A DNA stretch of 46,977 nucleotides, taken from assembly GCA_003225315.1 (NCBI GenBank), contig QHZD01000044.1, forward strand, positions 1 through 46,977, given 5' to 3'. The stretch comes from Acidobacteriota bacterium. GTDB lineage: Bacteria; Acidobacteriota; Terriglobia; Acidiferrales; UBA7541. Positions 27,341-36,105 of this stretch are shown in pieces (the stretch's first letter is position 1; each line of letters opens with the position of its first letter). The position numbers were made by a program, and so were the translations under genes. A model generated the notes under the pieces. The model made no database searches. It was not told where the DNA came from and worked only from the letters and a program-made list of their open reading frames with translations.

Positions 27341-28267
27341 ATGCGCCTTCGAAATCTTGCCGCTGCCGGCCTGCTCCTGTGTCTCGTGGCGGAAGCTGTG
27401 TGTGCCCAGAATAAGACTGTAGCCGAGCGCCTGGGCTATCCAGCCGATTCGAAACTCCTTATCGTCCACGCCGATGATCTTGCTGTGGCTCATTCCGTGG
27501 ACACCGCCAGCTTTGACGCGCTCAATAAGAATGCGGTTACTTCCGCCAGCATCATGGTGCCTTGCGCCTGGCTCACGGAAGTCGCTTCCTACGCAAAAGA
27601 CCATCCGGACGTCGACTTCGGCTTGCATCTTACGCTCACAAGTGAATGGAAAGTCTACCGTTGGGGTCCTGTGGAATCCAAAGACAAGGTTCCGAGCTTA
27701 CTCGACTCTGCGGGCTATCTTTGGCCGGACTCTCCAACAGCCGCATCCCATATCAAGCCCGAAGAAGCGGAACGCGAAATCCGGACACAGATCGAACATG
27801 CTATCGCGGTAGGAATCCACCCGACACATCTCGACACTCACATGGGAACTCTCTTTAACTCTCCTGAACTGTTTGCTGTTTTTTCCAAAGTTGCGCGCGA
27901 CTATCATCTGCCATTCTTGGCGCTCCGATTGCCGGGCGAACTGAGCAAACTGCTGTCACAACTTTCCGACAAAGATGTTGTTGTCGATTCCTTCGTAATG
28001 GCCAACCCCTCTGTCCATTCCGGGGATTGGAAGGACTTTTATATCAACGCGGTAAGAGACCTGAAACCCGGTCTCACAGAAATGATCGTCCACCTCGGTC
28101 ATGACGACGCCGAACTTCAAGCGGTAACTGTGGATCATCCGGACTTCGGCTCGGCCTGGCGTCAGCGCGACTATGACATTGTCACCGGCCCCGAATTTAA
28201 GAAGGCCATCGAAGAAAATCACCTCATTCTCGTTAAGTGGAAGGATTTGAAGAAGCTGTTGAACTAG
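27341..28267 (+). CDS. YdjC/ChbG-family carbohydrate deacetylase, exported
   Basis: YdjC-type enzymes remove acetyl groups from chito-oligosaccharides or other sugars. From the ATG at 27341 (308 residues; GGAG at 27331-27334) there is a signal peptide (MRLRNLAAAGLLLCLVAEAVCAQ). The metal ligands are in LLIVHADDLAVAHSVD, the general acid/metal region is FGLHLTLTSEW, and THLDTHMGTLF supplies further histidines. The long frame upstream, from 26606, is antisense to the peptidase and not coding. It diverges from the S9 peptidase gene across about 180 bases. The true substrate is unknown. Confidence 0.87.
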   Translation: MRLRNLAAAGLLLCLVAEAVCAQNKTVAERLGYPADSKLLIVHADDLAVAHSVDTASFDALNKNAVTSASIMVPCAWLTEVASYAKDHPDVDFGLHLTLTSEWKVYRWGPVESKDKVPSLLDSAGYLWPDSPTAASHIKPEEAEREIRTQIEHAIAVGIHPTHLDTHMGTLFNSPELFAVFSKVARDYHLPFLALRLPGELSKLLSQLSDKDVVVDSFVMANPSVHSGDWKDFYINAVRDLKPGLTEMIVHLGHDDAELQAVTVDHPDFGSAWRQRDYDIVTGPEFKKAIEENHLILVKWKDLKKLLN

Positions 28268-28299
28268 TTTCACTGAAGCACAGGAGCTCCGCCGATTCG

Positions 28300-28327
28300 T
28301 TGTGTGCGCTACCCTCCGTGCTAAACT
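28300..28327 (+). promoter_or_regulatory. Probable promoter of the biotin carboxylase-BCCP pair
   Basis: TTGTGT (28300-28305) and TAAACT (28322-28327) are 16 bases apart, and TGC before the -10 gives an extended element. Transcription would start near 28334, 15 bases before the ATG. Confidence 0.42.
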
Positions 28328-28348
28328 CGCACCTCGCTCAAATCCTCT

Positions 28349-29881
28349 ATGTTCAAGAAAATCCTGATCGCCAATCGCGGTGAGATTGCCGTGCGCATTC
28401 TGCGCGCCTGCCGGGAACTGGGCATCCGCTCCGTAGCCGTTTTCAGTGATGTCGACCGCAAATCGCTTCACGTCCGTCTCGCCGACGAAGCCTATCCTAT
28501 CGGCCCTGCGCCTTCGCGCGAAAGCTATCTATGCATCGATAAGCTAATGGACGTGGCGCGTCGCGTCGGCTGCGATGCCGTGCATCCGGGCTACGGGTTC
28601 CTTGCGGAAAACGCCGCACTGCCCCGCGCCTGCGTTGACGCTGGCCTCATTTTTATTGGGCCGCCAGCCGAGGCCATGGAATCTCTTGGCTCCAAAACCG
28701 CCGGCCGCCAGCTTGCCCGCCGCGCCGACGTTCCCTCTGTCCCAGGGACAAACGACGCAATTGAGAATCCGGCTGCAGCGCAAGCCCTCGCGCGCCGAAT
28801 GGGCTATCCCATTCTTCTGAAGGCCGTCGCCGGTGGCGGCGGCAAAGGTATGCGCCTGGTGCACAGCGATGCCGAATTCGAATCCGCATTCCGCGATGCT
28901 TCTTCCGAGGCTATGAATAGTTTCGGCGACGATCGCCTCTATCTCGAAAAATGTCTCGACCGTCCTCATCACGTGGAAATCCAGATCCTCGCCGACGCCC
29001 ACGGCCGCGTCGTCTCTCTTGGGGAACGTGAATGTTCCGTGCAGCGCCGCCATCAGAAGGTGATCGAGGAAGCGCCTTCCCCCATTGTCACTCCCGAACT
29101 GCGCAGAAAGATGAGCGATGCCGCTGTCCGCCTGGCGCGCGCTGGCCGCTATGTCAATGCCGGCACGGTTGAATTCCTTGTTGATGCCAATCTCAATTTT
29201 TACTTTTTGGAAGTGAACACGCGTTTGCAGGTCGAACATCCCGTAACCGAACAGGTTACCGGTCTCGACCTCGTAAAACTCCAGATCGCTATCGCCGCCG
29301 GACACCGCCTGCCCTTCGCATGGGAATCCGTCACCCCGCGCGGTCACGCTATGGAAGTTCGTCTCTACGCTGAAGATCCCGACAATAATTTCTTTCCCTC
29401 GCCCGGTAAAATTCTTTCGCGCCAGGTTCCCAGCGGACCGGGCATTCGCCTGGACGATGGCGTCTATGAAGGCTGGACCGTGCCCAACGATTACGATCCG
29501 CTTCTCAGCAAGCTCATCGCCTGGGGCAATAGCCGCGAGGAAACCATCGCCCGGCTTCGCCGCGCCCTCGAGGAATACACCATCACCGGCATCAAGACCA
29601 ATGCCCGTCTTTTCCGCCGTATTCTTGAAGAACCGGATTTTCTTCGCGGCGAAATCCACACCAAATGGCTGGACGAATTGCTCCGCCGTCCGCATTCCAC
29701 TGCATCTCTTGGGAACGATAATCAGCGGGGAAGCGCTGTTTCCGATGCCGCAGTCATTGCCGCGGCAATCTGGCAGGCCAGCCAGTCGGAGAAACAGGCT
29801 TCTGCGTCCGCCTCTTCCGCAGACCAGCCCTCTCACTGGAAGCTCGAAGGCCGCCGCGAGCAACTGGACCGCCTGCCGTGA
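28349..29881 (+). CDS. Acyl-CoA carboxylase biotin carboxylase subunit
   Basis: This subunit uses ATP and bicarbonate to carboxylate the biotin on the BCCP partner. The 510-residue product has the start MFKKILIANRGEIAVRILRACRELGI, the ATP-grasp glycine loop KAVAGGGGKGMRLV, HHVEIQILAD, ERECSVQRRHQKVIEEAPSP and FLEVNTRLQVEHPVTEQVTGLDLV. A C-terminal tail of about 60 residues rich in Ala/Ser replaces the biotinyl domain, which is encoded by the next gene, overlapping by four bases. It resembles the propionyl/acyl-CoA carboxylase alpha type more than AccC. Confidence 0.92.
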   Translation: MFKKILIANRGEIAVRILRACRELGIRSVAVFSDVDRKSLHVRLADEAYPIGPAPSRESYLCIDKLMDVARRVGCDAVHPGYGFLAENAALPRACVDAGLIFIGPPAEAMESLGSKTAGRQLARRADVPSVPGTNDAIENPAAAQALARRMGYPILLKAVAGGGGKGMRLVHSDAEFESAFRDASSEAMNSFGDDRLYLEKCLDRPHHVEIQILADAHGRVVSLGERECSVQRRHQKVIEEAPSPIVTPELRRKMSDAAVRLARAGRYVNAGTVEFLVDANLNFYFLEVNTRLQVEHPVTEQVTGLDLVKLQIAIAAGHRLPFAWESVTPRGHAMEVRLYAEDPDNNFFPSPGKILSRQVPSGPGIRLDDGVYEGWTVPNDYDPLLSKLIAWGNSREETIARLRRALEEYTITGIKTNARLFRRILEEPDFLRGEIHTKWLDELLRRPHSTASLGNDNQRGSAVSDAAVIAAAIWQASQSEKQASASASSADQPSHWKLEGRREQLDRLP

Positions 29882-30390
29882 AATACCAAGTCCAACTCGC
29901 TTCTTCATCGGGAGAAAATACACGCATTGTCGAACTCGAACACGCTTCCGCGGGGTGGCGCGTGATGCTGGATGGCAAGCCTGTAGCCGTCGACGCCGTC
30001 GAGATCGCCCCCCACATTCTCTCCGTTTTGTTGGGCGGTCAATCCTTTGAAATCACCGTGACGCCGTCTCCGGACGGCAAATTGAAACTTCAGGCCGTCG
30101 GGCAGGACTTCATCGCCGAGGTCATCGATCCTCGCGCCTGGAGCGGCCGCCGCCACGGCGCCGTCGAAGCCGAGGGCCGGCAGCAAGTCCTTGCGCCGAT
30201 GCCCGGCAAAGTGGTGCGCCTTCTCGTCAAAGAAGGAGACCATGTCGAATCCGGCCAGGGCCTGCTCGTTGTCGAAGCCATGAAAATGCAAAACGAAATT
30301 CGCTCGCCCAAAAGCGGCACGGTTGAGCGGGTCCTGGCCAAGGAAGGCCAGCCCGTCAACGCCGGCGAAGCTCTTTGTGTGGTTTCTTGA
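29878..30390 (+). CDS. Biotin carboxyl carrier protein (acyl-CoA carboxylase)
   Basis: The 170-residue product carries the biotin for the carboxylase. The C-terminal lipoyl/biotinyl domain (about 103-170) contains VLAPMPGKVVRLLVKEGDHVESGQGLLVVEAMKMQNEI with the biotinylated Lys136 in EAMKM. The first hundred residues are strand-rich, like the connecting domain of acyl-CoA carboxylase alpha chains, so this looks like a split alpha subunit. GTG start at 29878, overlapping the biotin carboxylase stop (GTGA). Confidence 0.9.
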   Translation: MKYQVQLASSSGENTRIVELEHASAGWRVMLDGKPVAVDAVEIAPHILSVLLGGQSFEITVTPSPDGKLKLQAVGQDFIAEVIDPRAWSGRRHGAVEAEGRQQVLAPMPGKVVRLLVKEGDHVESGQGLLVVEAMKMQNEIRSPKSGTVERVLAKEGQPVNAGEALCVVS

Positions 30391-30463
30391 ACTTCAGCGC
30401 ACTTCACTACTCTTCATGCCGCGCGGAAATGGAAGGCTCGTATTTCGGAGAGAATAAGCGGCT

Positions 30464-31573
30464 TTAGTGCCCGATAGAGCGCTGCGGCATCGTGGTTTTC
30501 GCCGCATCCGGCAGTTTGCCCGCCGCTTCGATGACTTGTTCCGCCAGGAAGTTCTTCACCTGCGCGCCATCCCGCGCGATTGCCAGATACGCGAGGCGAA
30601 GCAATTGTTCCTTGCGGTTGCGAAGCGTGTCGCGGATGGTTTGCTGCACTTGCGGTTCGGCGATGCCGCGCAGCCCGGGAGATTCGCGCGCAATAAGCTT
30701 TAGGATCAGGGTGCGTGGCCCATCTTTTGGCACCACTTGAATCGGCTGACTGACTTGCCCAGCCTTCAATCCAACCACGACCTTTTTCAGTGCCGGGTCG
30801 GACTGGTTCAGCGCCGATTCCGGAACGAAACCCAGGTCCCCACCGGTTCCAGCGGTGTTCATGTCTTCGGAATAATCCATCGCCAATTGGGAGAAGTCTG
30901 CGCCGCTGTTCAGCCGGTCCATCAGCATCTTCACTTTTCGCAGGGCCTCTGCTTCATTGGCTGCATCGTCGTTCTTCCGGTTGCGGATCTGCTGCTCTTT
31001 CCGCGGCGTCACCACGATCTGCGCGATGTGATATTGCGGCTCAGCCACGTTGAACTGCGCTTTGTTCGCGTCGTAAAAACCCGAGATGTCCTGGTCGGTG
31101 ATGGAAATCTTCGCCACCACTTCATGGTTCAACAATTTCTGAATCGAGAGCTGCCGCCGCAGCTCCAGCTTCAGATCCTCCACAGTCATGGCCTGATCTT
31201 TCAGCCGCCGCTGAAATTCGTCCTCGGTGTACGGGCTCTTCAATTCGGTGAACTTGTCTTCGACTTCGCCGTCGCTGGCTTCTAGGTTCAACTTCTTCGC
31301 TTTTTCCAGCAGAATTTCGTTGTTGATCAGTTCATCGAGCACATTCAGCTTTTGCGAAAGCGATTCTTCCTGCGAAGGCTCCTGACCCTCGGGGTTTACG
31401 CGCGTGCGGTAATACTTGTCGACTTCTTCCCGCTTGATTTCTTTCCCGTTCACCATTGCCCACACGTCGGGCGCGTGCTGCGCTTGCTTGTTGCAGCCCG
31501 TGGTAAGCGCAATGGCCATCGCTGCCAAAGGCAGCCACGCTGCTGCGCGCTTCACTCCGCTTGAGTGCTTCAT
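30464..31573 (-). CDS. SurA/PrsA-type parvulin peptidyl-prolyl isomerase lipoprotein
   Basis: This is a foldase for exported proteins. From the ATG at 31573 (369 residues) there is a lipoprotein signal ending LTTGC, so it is probably anchored in a membrane. A SurA-like helical N-domain follows (NGKEIKREEVDKYYRTR, LDELINNEILLEKAKKLNL). A parvulin domain spans about 170-290 (YHIAQIVVTPRK, GADFSQLAMDYSED, GGDLGFVPESAL, VVGLKAGQVSQPIQV). The frame extends to a TTG at 31615, 11 bases from rpmB, but the ATG gives the normal signal. It is downstream of rpmB and may be co-transcribed. Confidence 0.88.
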   Translation of the reverse strand: MKHSSGVKRAAAWLPLAAMAIALTTGCNKQAQHAPDVWAMVNGKEIKREEVDKYYRTRVNPEGQEPSQEESLSQKLNVLDELINNEILLEKAKKLNLEASDGEVEDKFTELKSPYTEDEFQRRLKDQAMTVEDLKLELRRQLSIQKLLNHEVVAKISITDQDISGFYDANKAQFNVAEPQYHIAQIVVTPRKEQQIRNRKNDDAANEAEALRKVKMLMDRLNSGADFSQLAMDYSEDMNTAGTGGDLGFVPESALNQSDPALKKVVVGLKAGQVSQPIQVVPKDGPRTLILKLIARESPGLRGIAEPQVQQTIRDTLRNRKEQLLRLAYLAIARDGAQVKNFLAEQVIEAAGKLPDAAKTTMPQRSIGH

Positions 31574-31625
31574 CAGGTGCCCCACGGAACGCAGGTTCGC
31601 ATCGGTCGGGTTCAAAGTTGGATGC

Positions 31626-31817
31626 TCAGGCGGCTTTCTTTACTTTGCCGGCGCGAATGCATGCCGTGCACACACGGACTTGCTTCCTCACGCCCGCCAC
31701 AACCGCATGCACGCGCTTCAAGTTAGGATTCCACCGCCGCCGCCGCGTATTATTCGCGTGGCTGATCACATTTCCAAAACGCGGCGCTTTGCCGCAGAAT
31801 TCACACTTCAGTGCCAT
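31626..31817 (-). CDS. rpmB: 50S ribosomal protein L28
   Basis: L28 is a small, basic large-subunit protein. The 63-residue product starts MALKCEFCGKAPRFGNVISHANNTRRRRWNPNLKRV, the diagnostic L28 sequence, and keeps cysteine pairs (CEFC and CTAC) that suggest the zinc-binding form. It is encoded alone, behind its own promoter, with the parvulin gene downstream. Confidence 0.96.
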   Translation of the reverse strand: MALKCEFCGKAPRFGNVISHANNTRRRRWNPNLKRVHAVVAGVRKQVRVCTACIRAGKVKKAA

Positions 31818-32190
31818 TTTTGTTCCCGCTTAATTTGTAGTTGGGCTTCGGTTTCCCGCTCGAATTGTCGTAAAACCAAGCTCCTCATTCTAGCAGACCC
31901 CATACCTCCGGCAAAGTGTGGTGTTTGCATCCCGGATGAATCTTCGGGATACGCCTCTTGTATCCCAGATGGCTTTGCCGGACGCGCTGTTTGTCGTGCC
32001 CCACAGGCGCCTGTTCTTCCGTACGGGATTGTTTCGCTCGTGGCGTACCAGTAACGTCCCCAATCGTATTGAACCTACAGGGTTTGGCTACAAAAAGCAG
32101 CGCCGCTGGCCGTGCGTACCATTGTTGGCCTCTCTCCCCACAACTAATTTGTCATTCAGCGTGCGCCGATGCCAAGCGCTCGCGTTACCC
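31818..32190. other. Intergenic region between rpmB and the HEAT-repeat gene
   Basis: Apart from the rpmB promoter, I see no gene I would defend in these 373 bases. An open frame in phase with the HEAT-repeat gene runs back to 31918, but its residues look like translated non-coding sequence. No ribosome-binding site was found at any upstream start. Confidence 0.45.
31887..31914 (-). promoter_or_regulatory. Promoter of rpmB
   Basis: On the minus strand TTGCCG (31914-31909) and TAGAAT (31892-31887) are 16 bases apart, with TGC before the -10 (extended element). Transcription would begin near 31880, about 63 bases before the rpmB start. Confidence 0.5.
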
Positions 32191-33219
32191 ATGAACGACT
32201 CGATCGTAGGTATCCCCGGGGCCCCTCAGCCCGCTCCTCGCACGGAGCGGGCCGCTCATCACCATTCGGCAACTACGAATCGCTTGCCCCGTTACATTTC
32301 CTTGATGATTTCGTTGGCCGCTCTTTCCACTGTCGCGGGTTATCAAGTCGCGCGTACCGAAATCTCCGGAGCCAATTGGTTCCGCAACGCTACTCTGTTG
32401 CCTGCGTCCGCCCCGTCGCGCGTCCTTGTGCCAGCTTCCACACCGGGCGCCATCAACGCAGACCTCGAAGCCATCAGCCACTTAGCGCCACAGCAGCAGG
32501 CCGAACGGCTTCTAGAGCTTGCCGTTCAGCGCCCCGACCAGTCTCTCGGCTTAATCCACAAGAATCTCGCTTCCTGGCGCGGTCATCTGGCGGACACCGA
32601 CCGGCTTTTCCATCTCGTCCTTGCGGCTTTGGATTCCAACGACCCTCGCGTGCGCGTTGCCGCCGTGGAAATCGATTTGATCGCCAACAACCTGATGAAA
32701 TCACCGCAGGGTCTTGCGAAGCTCTTAAATCAAATTCATAACGATCCTGACGCGCGCTATCTCGCTCTCTGGAGACTCGGCGCGCTCGGCAATCGCGGGG
32801 TTGAGCCTGCCACAGTCTTGTCCACGCTCCTTCGTTATTCTCGCGATGCGAATCAGCAAACGCGCTTCTGGGCCGTCGAGGGATTGGCTATGCTGGGCAC
32901 CGCGGAGTCCATCGATCCGCTTCTTTCTATTCTGGCCCACGACCCCGCAAAACAAGTTCGCGAGCGGGCCGCCACCAACCTCGCTCGCTCGGGCATGCTC
33001 ACTGGCGAGCAGCGCCTGGGTGCCGTTCCCCAGCTCCTGAATCTTCTTGATGACGATTCTCTCGAACCAGCGACCCAGGACTTGGTCTGTGCCGCTCTGC
33101 GGACCATCACCGGCGCCTCATTCGGCAGAGATCCTGCCTCCTGGCGCGACTGGTGGGCGCATCACGATCGGCGCGAGACCCGCCGGGTCCATGTCCCCAA
33201 GGGTCTTCTCCTCGCTTAA
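32191..33219 (+). CDS. HEAT-repeat protein with N-terminal membrane anchor
   Basis: From the ATG at 32191 the product is 342 residues. One hydrophobic segment at about 38-55 (YISLMISLAALSTVAGYQVA) anchors it. The rest is helical, with HEAT/PBS-lyase-like repeats of about 30 residues: DPRVRVAAVEIDLIANNL, DPDARYLALWRLGALGN, NQQTRFWAVEGLAMLGT, AKQVRERAATNLARSG, and a C-terminal ASWRDWWAHHD motif. The cytoplasmic N-terminus is Pro/His-rich. Such proteins are scaffolds; the partner is unknown. The start is uncertain because there is no Shine-Dalgarno. Confidence 0.72.
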   Translation: MNDSIVGIPGAPQPAPRTERAAHHHSATTNRLPRYISLMISLAALSTVAGYQVARTEISGANWFRNATLLPASAPSRVLVPASTPGAINADLEAISHLAPQQQAERLLELAVQRPDQSLGLIHKNLASWRGHLADTDRLFHLVLAALDSNDPRVRVAAVEIDLIANNLMKSPQGLAKLLNQIHNDPDARYLALWRLGALGNRGVEPATVLSTLLRYSRDANQQTRFWAVEGLAMLGTAESIDPLLSILAHDPAKQVRERAATNLARSGMLTGEQRLGAVPQLLNLLDDDSLEPATQDLVCAALRTITGASFGRDPASWRDWWAHHDRRETRRVHVPKGLLLA

Positions 33220-33374
33220 TACTCCTCGCTTAATGTTGAATTAGCGGTACTTATCCTCACGAAACGTCTTCCGAATATAAGAAATTGCTTGACCCCGCGC
33301 GTCGGCACTCGTAAAACTATCTCTGCGCCCTGCCTGATTCCAAAATGGTCCATTCCCAAGTCCAAAGGATACCG

Positions 33375-33707
33375 ATGTCGGAACAGGAGCGCCGTACTGC
33401 ACGCCGTCTGATCATGAAAGTCCCTTTAAGGTTTCGCCCCATGCAGGAGACTGCCAACCCCGAGCACGAGGCCGCCTCCATGAATATCTGCAACCATGGG
33501 GTTTATTTCGCCACGGATCGAAAGTTGCCGGAAGGCGGGATGATTCAGGTCCACCTAAGGATGCCACGGGAAGTGGTGGGAGAAGATGTGGCGGAGTGGT
33601 GCTTCACGGGCCGTGTGGCGCACGTAGAATTGTTGGGGCCCAAGGGAGGCAAACTGGGCGTCGGGGTGCAGTTCCTCTACTATGAGGTTCCTCGGCCCTC
33701 ACTTTAG
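33375..33707 (+). CDS. PilZ-domain protein
   Basis: PilZ domains bind cyclic di-GMP and change the activity of partners such as motility or polymer-export machines. The 110-residue product has the Arg-rich switch (ERRTARRLIMKVPLRFR) and the second motif MNICNHGVYFATD, with Cys where Ser is usual in (D/N)xSxxG. AAAGGA (33364-33369) fixes the ATG at 33375; a longer frame from 33345 lacks this. It is a stand-alone PilZ. A second PilZ gene is at 43636. Confidence 0.85.
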   Translation: MSEQERRTARRLIMKVPLRFRPMQETANPEHEAASMNICNHGVYFATDRKLPEGGMIQVHLRMPREVVGEDVAEWCFTGRVAHVELLGPKGGKLGVGVQFLYYEVPRPSL

Positions 33708-33796
33708 AGGCGTCGGCGGGCTTGGTAACCTATTGCCCTCTTCGCGCGTCCATTGGGGAGTAGACTAGCCCCGGAAGCGCATCTGCAGGAGGCCGC

Positions 33797-34666
33797 ATGA
33801 AACGCCGCGATTTTATCCATCGCACGGCCTGCGCCGCTGGAGCGGCTTGGATCCACCCCACTGCCTTCGCTCGGACCACACCCGCTCTTCCCGCCCTCCC
33901 GCGCAAGTTCAGCGCTTCGGATACTGTGACTCTCGGTAAGACGGGCATCCAGACCAGCCGCCTCGCCATGGGCACAGGCACCGTCGGTAGCGGTCATCAT
34001 TCCCACCAGACTGCTCTCGGCATCAAGGGCCTTTCCGACATGCTCCTCAACGGCTACGACCATGGCCTGCGCTTCTTCGATTCCGCCGATTCCTACGGCA
34101 GCCATCCGCACGTGGCCGAAGCGCTCAAACATGTCCCGCGTGATAAAGTCACGGTGCTCACCAAGACGTGGGCGCGCGATCCTGCCACTGCTCGCGATGA
34201 TCTCGAGCGTTTCCGCCGCGAACTCGGCACCGATCATATCGACGTCTGCCTCATGCACTGCCTCACCGAAGGTGATTGGACCGAGCGCTTCAAAGGCGTT
34301 ATGGATGTGCTTTCGGAAGCCAAGGAAAAGGGCATCATTCGCGCCCATGGCTGTTCTTGCCATAGCATCGAAGCGCTTCGCGCTGCCACAAAATCTCCCT
34401 GGGTCGAAGTCCATCTCGTTCGAATCAACCCTGTCGGTGCATTCATGGATTCCGATCCCAATACCGTCGTCAGCGTTATGCGCGAAATGCGCGCCGCTGG
34501 CAAAGGCATCATTGGCATGAAGATCTTGGGCCAGGGAGAGCTGCGCCACCGTCAGGACGAAGCCCTCAATTTTGCTCTTGGGCTCAACCTTCTCGACGCC
34601 TTCACCATCGGCGCCGAATCCCAGTCCGAGCAGGAAGACCTAATCCGCCGCATCGCCGCCGCGTAG
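33797..34666 (+). CDS. Tat-exported aldo/keto reductase family protein
   Basis: The 289-residue product begins MKRRDFIHRTACAAGAAWIHPTAFA, a twin-arginine signal. The rest is an aldo/keto-reductase barrel: GKTGIQTSRLAMGTGTVG, FDSADSYGSHPHVAEAL with the catalytic Tyr, VLTKTW, TDHIDVCLMHCL, GCSCHSIEALRAA and GIIGMKILGQGEL, ending TIGAESQSEQEDL. Export of an NADP-dependent enzyme suggests it folds with cofactor in the cytoplasm first. AGGAGG precedes the ATG by four bases. The substrate is unknown. Confidence 0.9.
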   Translation: MKRRDFIHRTACAAGAAWIHPTAFARTTPALPALPRKFSASDTVTLGKTGIQTSRLAMGTGTVGSGHHSHQTALGIKGLSDMLLNGYDHGLRFFDSADSYGSHPHVAEALKHVPRDKVTVLTKTWARDPATARDDLERFRRELGTDHIDVCLMHCLTEGDWTERFKGVMDVLSEAKEKGIIRAHGCSCHSIEALRAATKSPWVEVHLVRINPVGAFMDSDPNTVVSVMREMRAAGKGIIGMKILGQGELRHRQDEALNFALGLNLLDAFTIGAESQSEQEDLIRRIAAA

Positions 34667-34857
34667 AAACTTCTCCAAGCTCTTTACTTTCTTGTTTTGG
34701 ATTAACACGTGTCGATCCGCTGGTCGCGCTGAAATACGAATGGTTCGCGGCGGCTTTGACGAGCGCGCCGATCAAGGCCGCTATTTTGATGGGCATCCAT
34801 AAAACGAGTCAGGGTTTGCCTCGTCTAAGCGGGGGGCAAGGGTAAGGGGGCACTCGA

Positions 34858-35466
34858 ATGATACAAATACGAATCTTCGCTCTATCGGCAATACTCATCT
34901 TTACCGCGGCCGCTGTGGTACAAGACACGAGGAGCGCCGCAGCATCAAGCGCCTCTCAATCGCCGCAGTCTCCGCCAACCATAGCTTCCATCGTGGATCG
35001 CGAAATCAGCACGGTCGAAAAGCAGATTGTGGAAGCCGCGGAAGCCATGCCGGAAGACAAGTTCAACTTCTCCCCTGAAAGCCTCAACATTCCAGGGAGC
35101 GAGTACAAAGGTGTGCGCACCTTTGCCGTGCAGGTCAAGCATGTCGCCTCTTCCAACTATTTCATTTGGTCACCGCTTACCGGCGATAAGGTGCCCGAGA
35201 GCATAAAGGACGGGAACGGTCCTGCGGACCTGAAGACCAAGGCCGACATCATCAAGTTCCTGAAGGATTCTTTTGCCCTGGGTCACAAAGCCGCTGCTAC
35301 GTTGACAGCGGAGAACATGTTGCAGACCACCGGGAACAGCAAGTCGACGCGCCTGCGCTTGGCTGAGTTTGGCGTCGCTCACGCCTATGATCACTACGGG
35401 CAGATGGTGGAATATCTGCGCATGAACGGAATTGTGCCGCCGGCCAGTCGCGGAAAGTCAGACTGA
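34858..35466 (+). CDS. Exported DinB-like protein (copy 1)
   Basis: The 202-residue product has a signal peptide (MIQIRIFALSAILIFTAAAVV). It then has a DinB/YfiT-like four-helix domain: SIVDREISTVEKQIVEAAEAMPEDKFNFSPE, VKHVASSNYFIWSPLTGDKVPE, LKTKADIIKFLKDSF and VAHAYDHYGQMVEYLRMNGIVPP. The final His (AHAYDHYGQ) matches the metal-ligand region of the family. DinB-like proteins are often cytosolic metal-dependent thiol transferases, so an exported version is notable. A related copy follows at 35493. Confidence 0.82.
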   Translation: MIQIRIFALSAILIFTAAAVVQDTRSAAASSASQSPQSPPTIASIVDREISTVEKQIVEAAEAMPEDKFNFSPESLNIPGSEYKGVRTFAVQVKHVASSNYFIWSPLTGDKVPESIKDGNGPADLKTKADIIKFLKDSFALGHKAAATLTAENMLQTTGNSKSTRLRLAEFGVAHAYDHYGQMVEYLRMNGIVPPASRGKSD

Positions 35467-35492
35467 TCAGAACGCAAAAAGAGGGATTTACG

Positions 35493-36093
35493 ATGAAGCG
35501 GTCTTCGAGTCGGCCTGGGCTTGCGCTTGTTGCAGGCATGCTGCTTGCTGTCGGCGCAATGACCCTTTACGGCCAGGGCCCAAACGCAGAGTCAGGCTCC
35601 GCCCGCTGCGCGCTCCCGGGCGGACGAGACGCTAGAGTGGTGGAACCAGATTGGCAATAAGCTGATCGCCATGGCCAGGGATTTTCCCGAAGACAAGTAC
35701 GATTTCAAAGTACAGAAAGACGAACGCTCTTTTGCCGAAAATCTTCTGCACGTTGCTGCTGTCGATTACGATGTGATCCGCAGAGTTTCCGAATCGAACA
35801 TTGGCCCTGACTTTGGGAAAGACAAGCACAACCCGTCGCGGGACGCATACAAGACGAAAGCCGACGTAGTGAAGTTAATCGAGCAGGCCGTCGCGGACGG
35901 AGCGGCGGTAATCAAACAACAGGGCGAAGCTGGCTTGGACAAAACCACGCCATTTTCGTGGGAAACCGGGAAGCATGTGGTCCAGAATTCCTACATTTGG
36001 ATCGCCGCCATCGAGCACAGCAGCGAACACTTCGGGCAGTTGGTGGTGTATTACCGCGCAAACAACCTGGTGCCGCCCGAATCGCGCCGGTAA
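35493..36093 (+). pseudogene. Exported DinB-like protein (copy 2), frameshifted
   Basis: A signal peptide frame starts at 35493 (MKRSSSRPGLALVAGMLLAVGAMTLYGQ) and stops at 35660. A second frame, open from 35563 to 36093, carries the DinB body (ETLEWWNQIGNKLIAMARDFPEDKYDFKVQKDERSF, LLHVAAVDYDVIRRV, AAIEHSSEHFGQLVVYYRANNLVPP). The two parts belong together and need one frame change between about 35563 and 35655. An ATG at 35671 could still give a truncated, non-exported domain. The cause could be a true mutation or a base-calling error. It is about 26 bases after copy 1, so they form a tandem pair. Confidence 0.72.
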
Positions 36094-36105
36094 TTAAAAT
36101 GTACT

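Noticed and set aside
28544-29923. Long open frame antisense to the biotin carboxylase (459 codons)
   Set aside because: It is a mirror of a clearly conserved gene with no ribosome-binding site or recognisable domain. The same holds for the antisense frames at 23004-24113 and 38673-39938.
31918-32190. N-terminal extension of the HEAT-repeat protein
   Set aside because: The residues (MVFASRMNLRDTPLVSQM...) look like translated intergenic sequence, with no ribosome-binding site, so I used the ATG at 32191.
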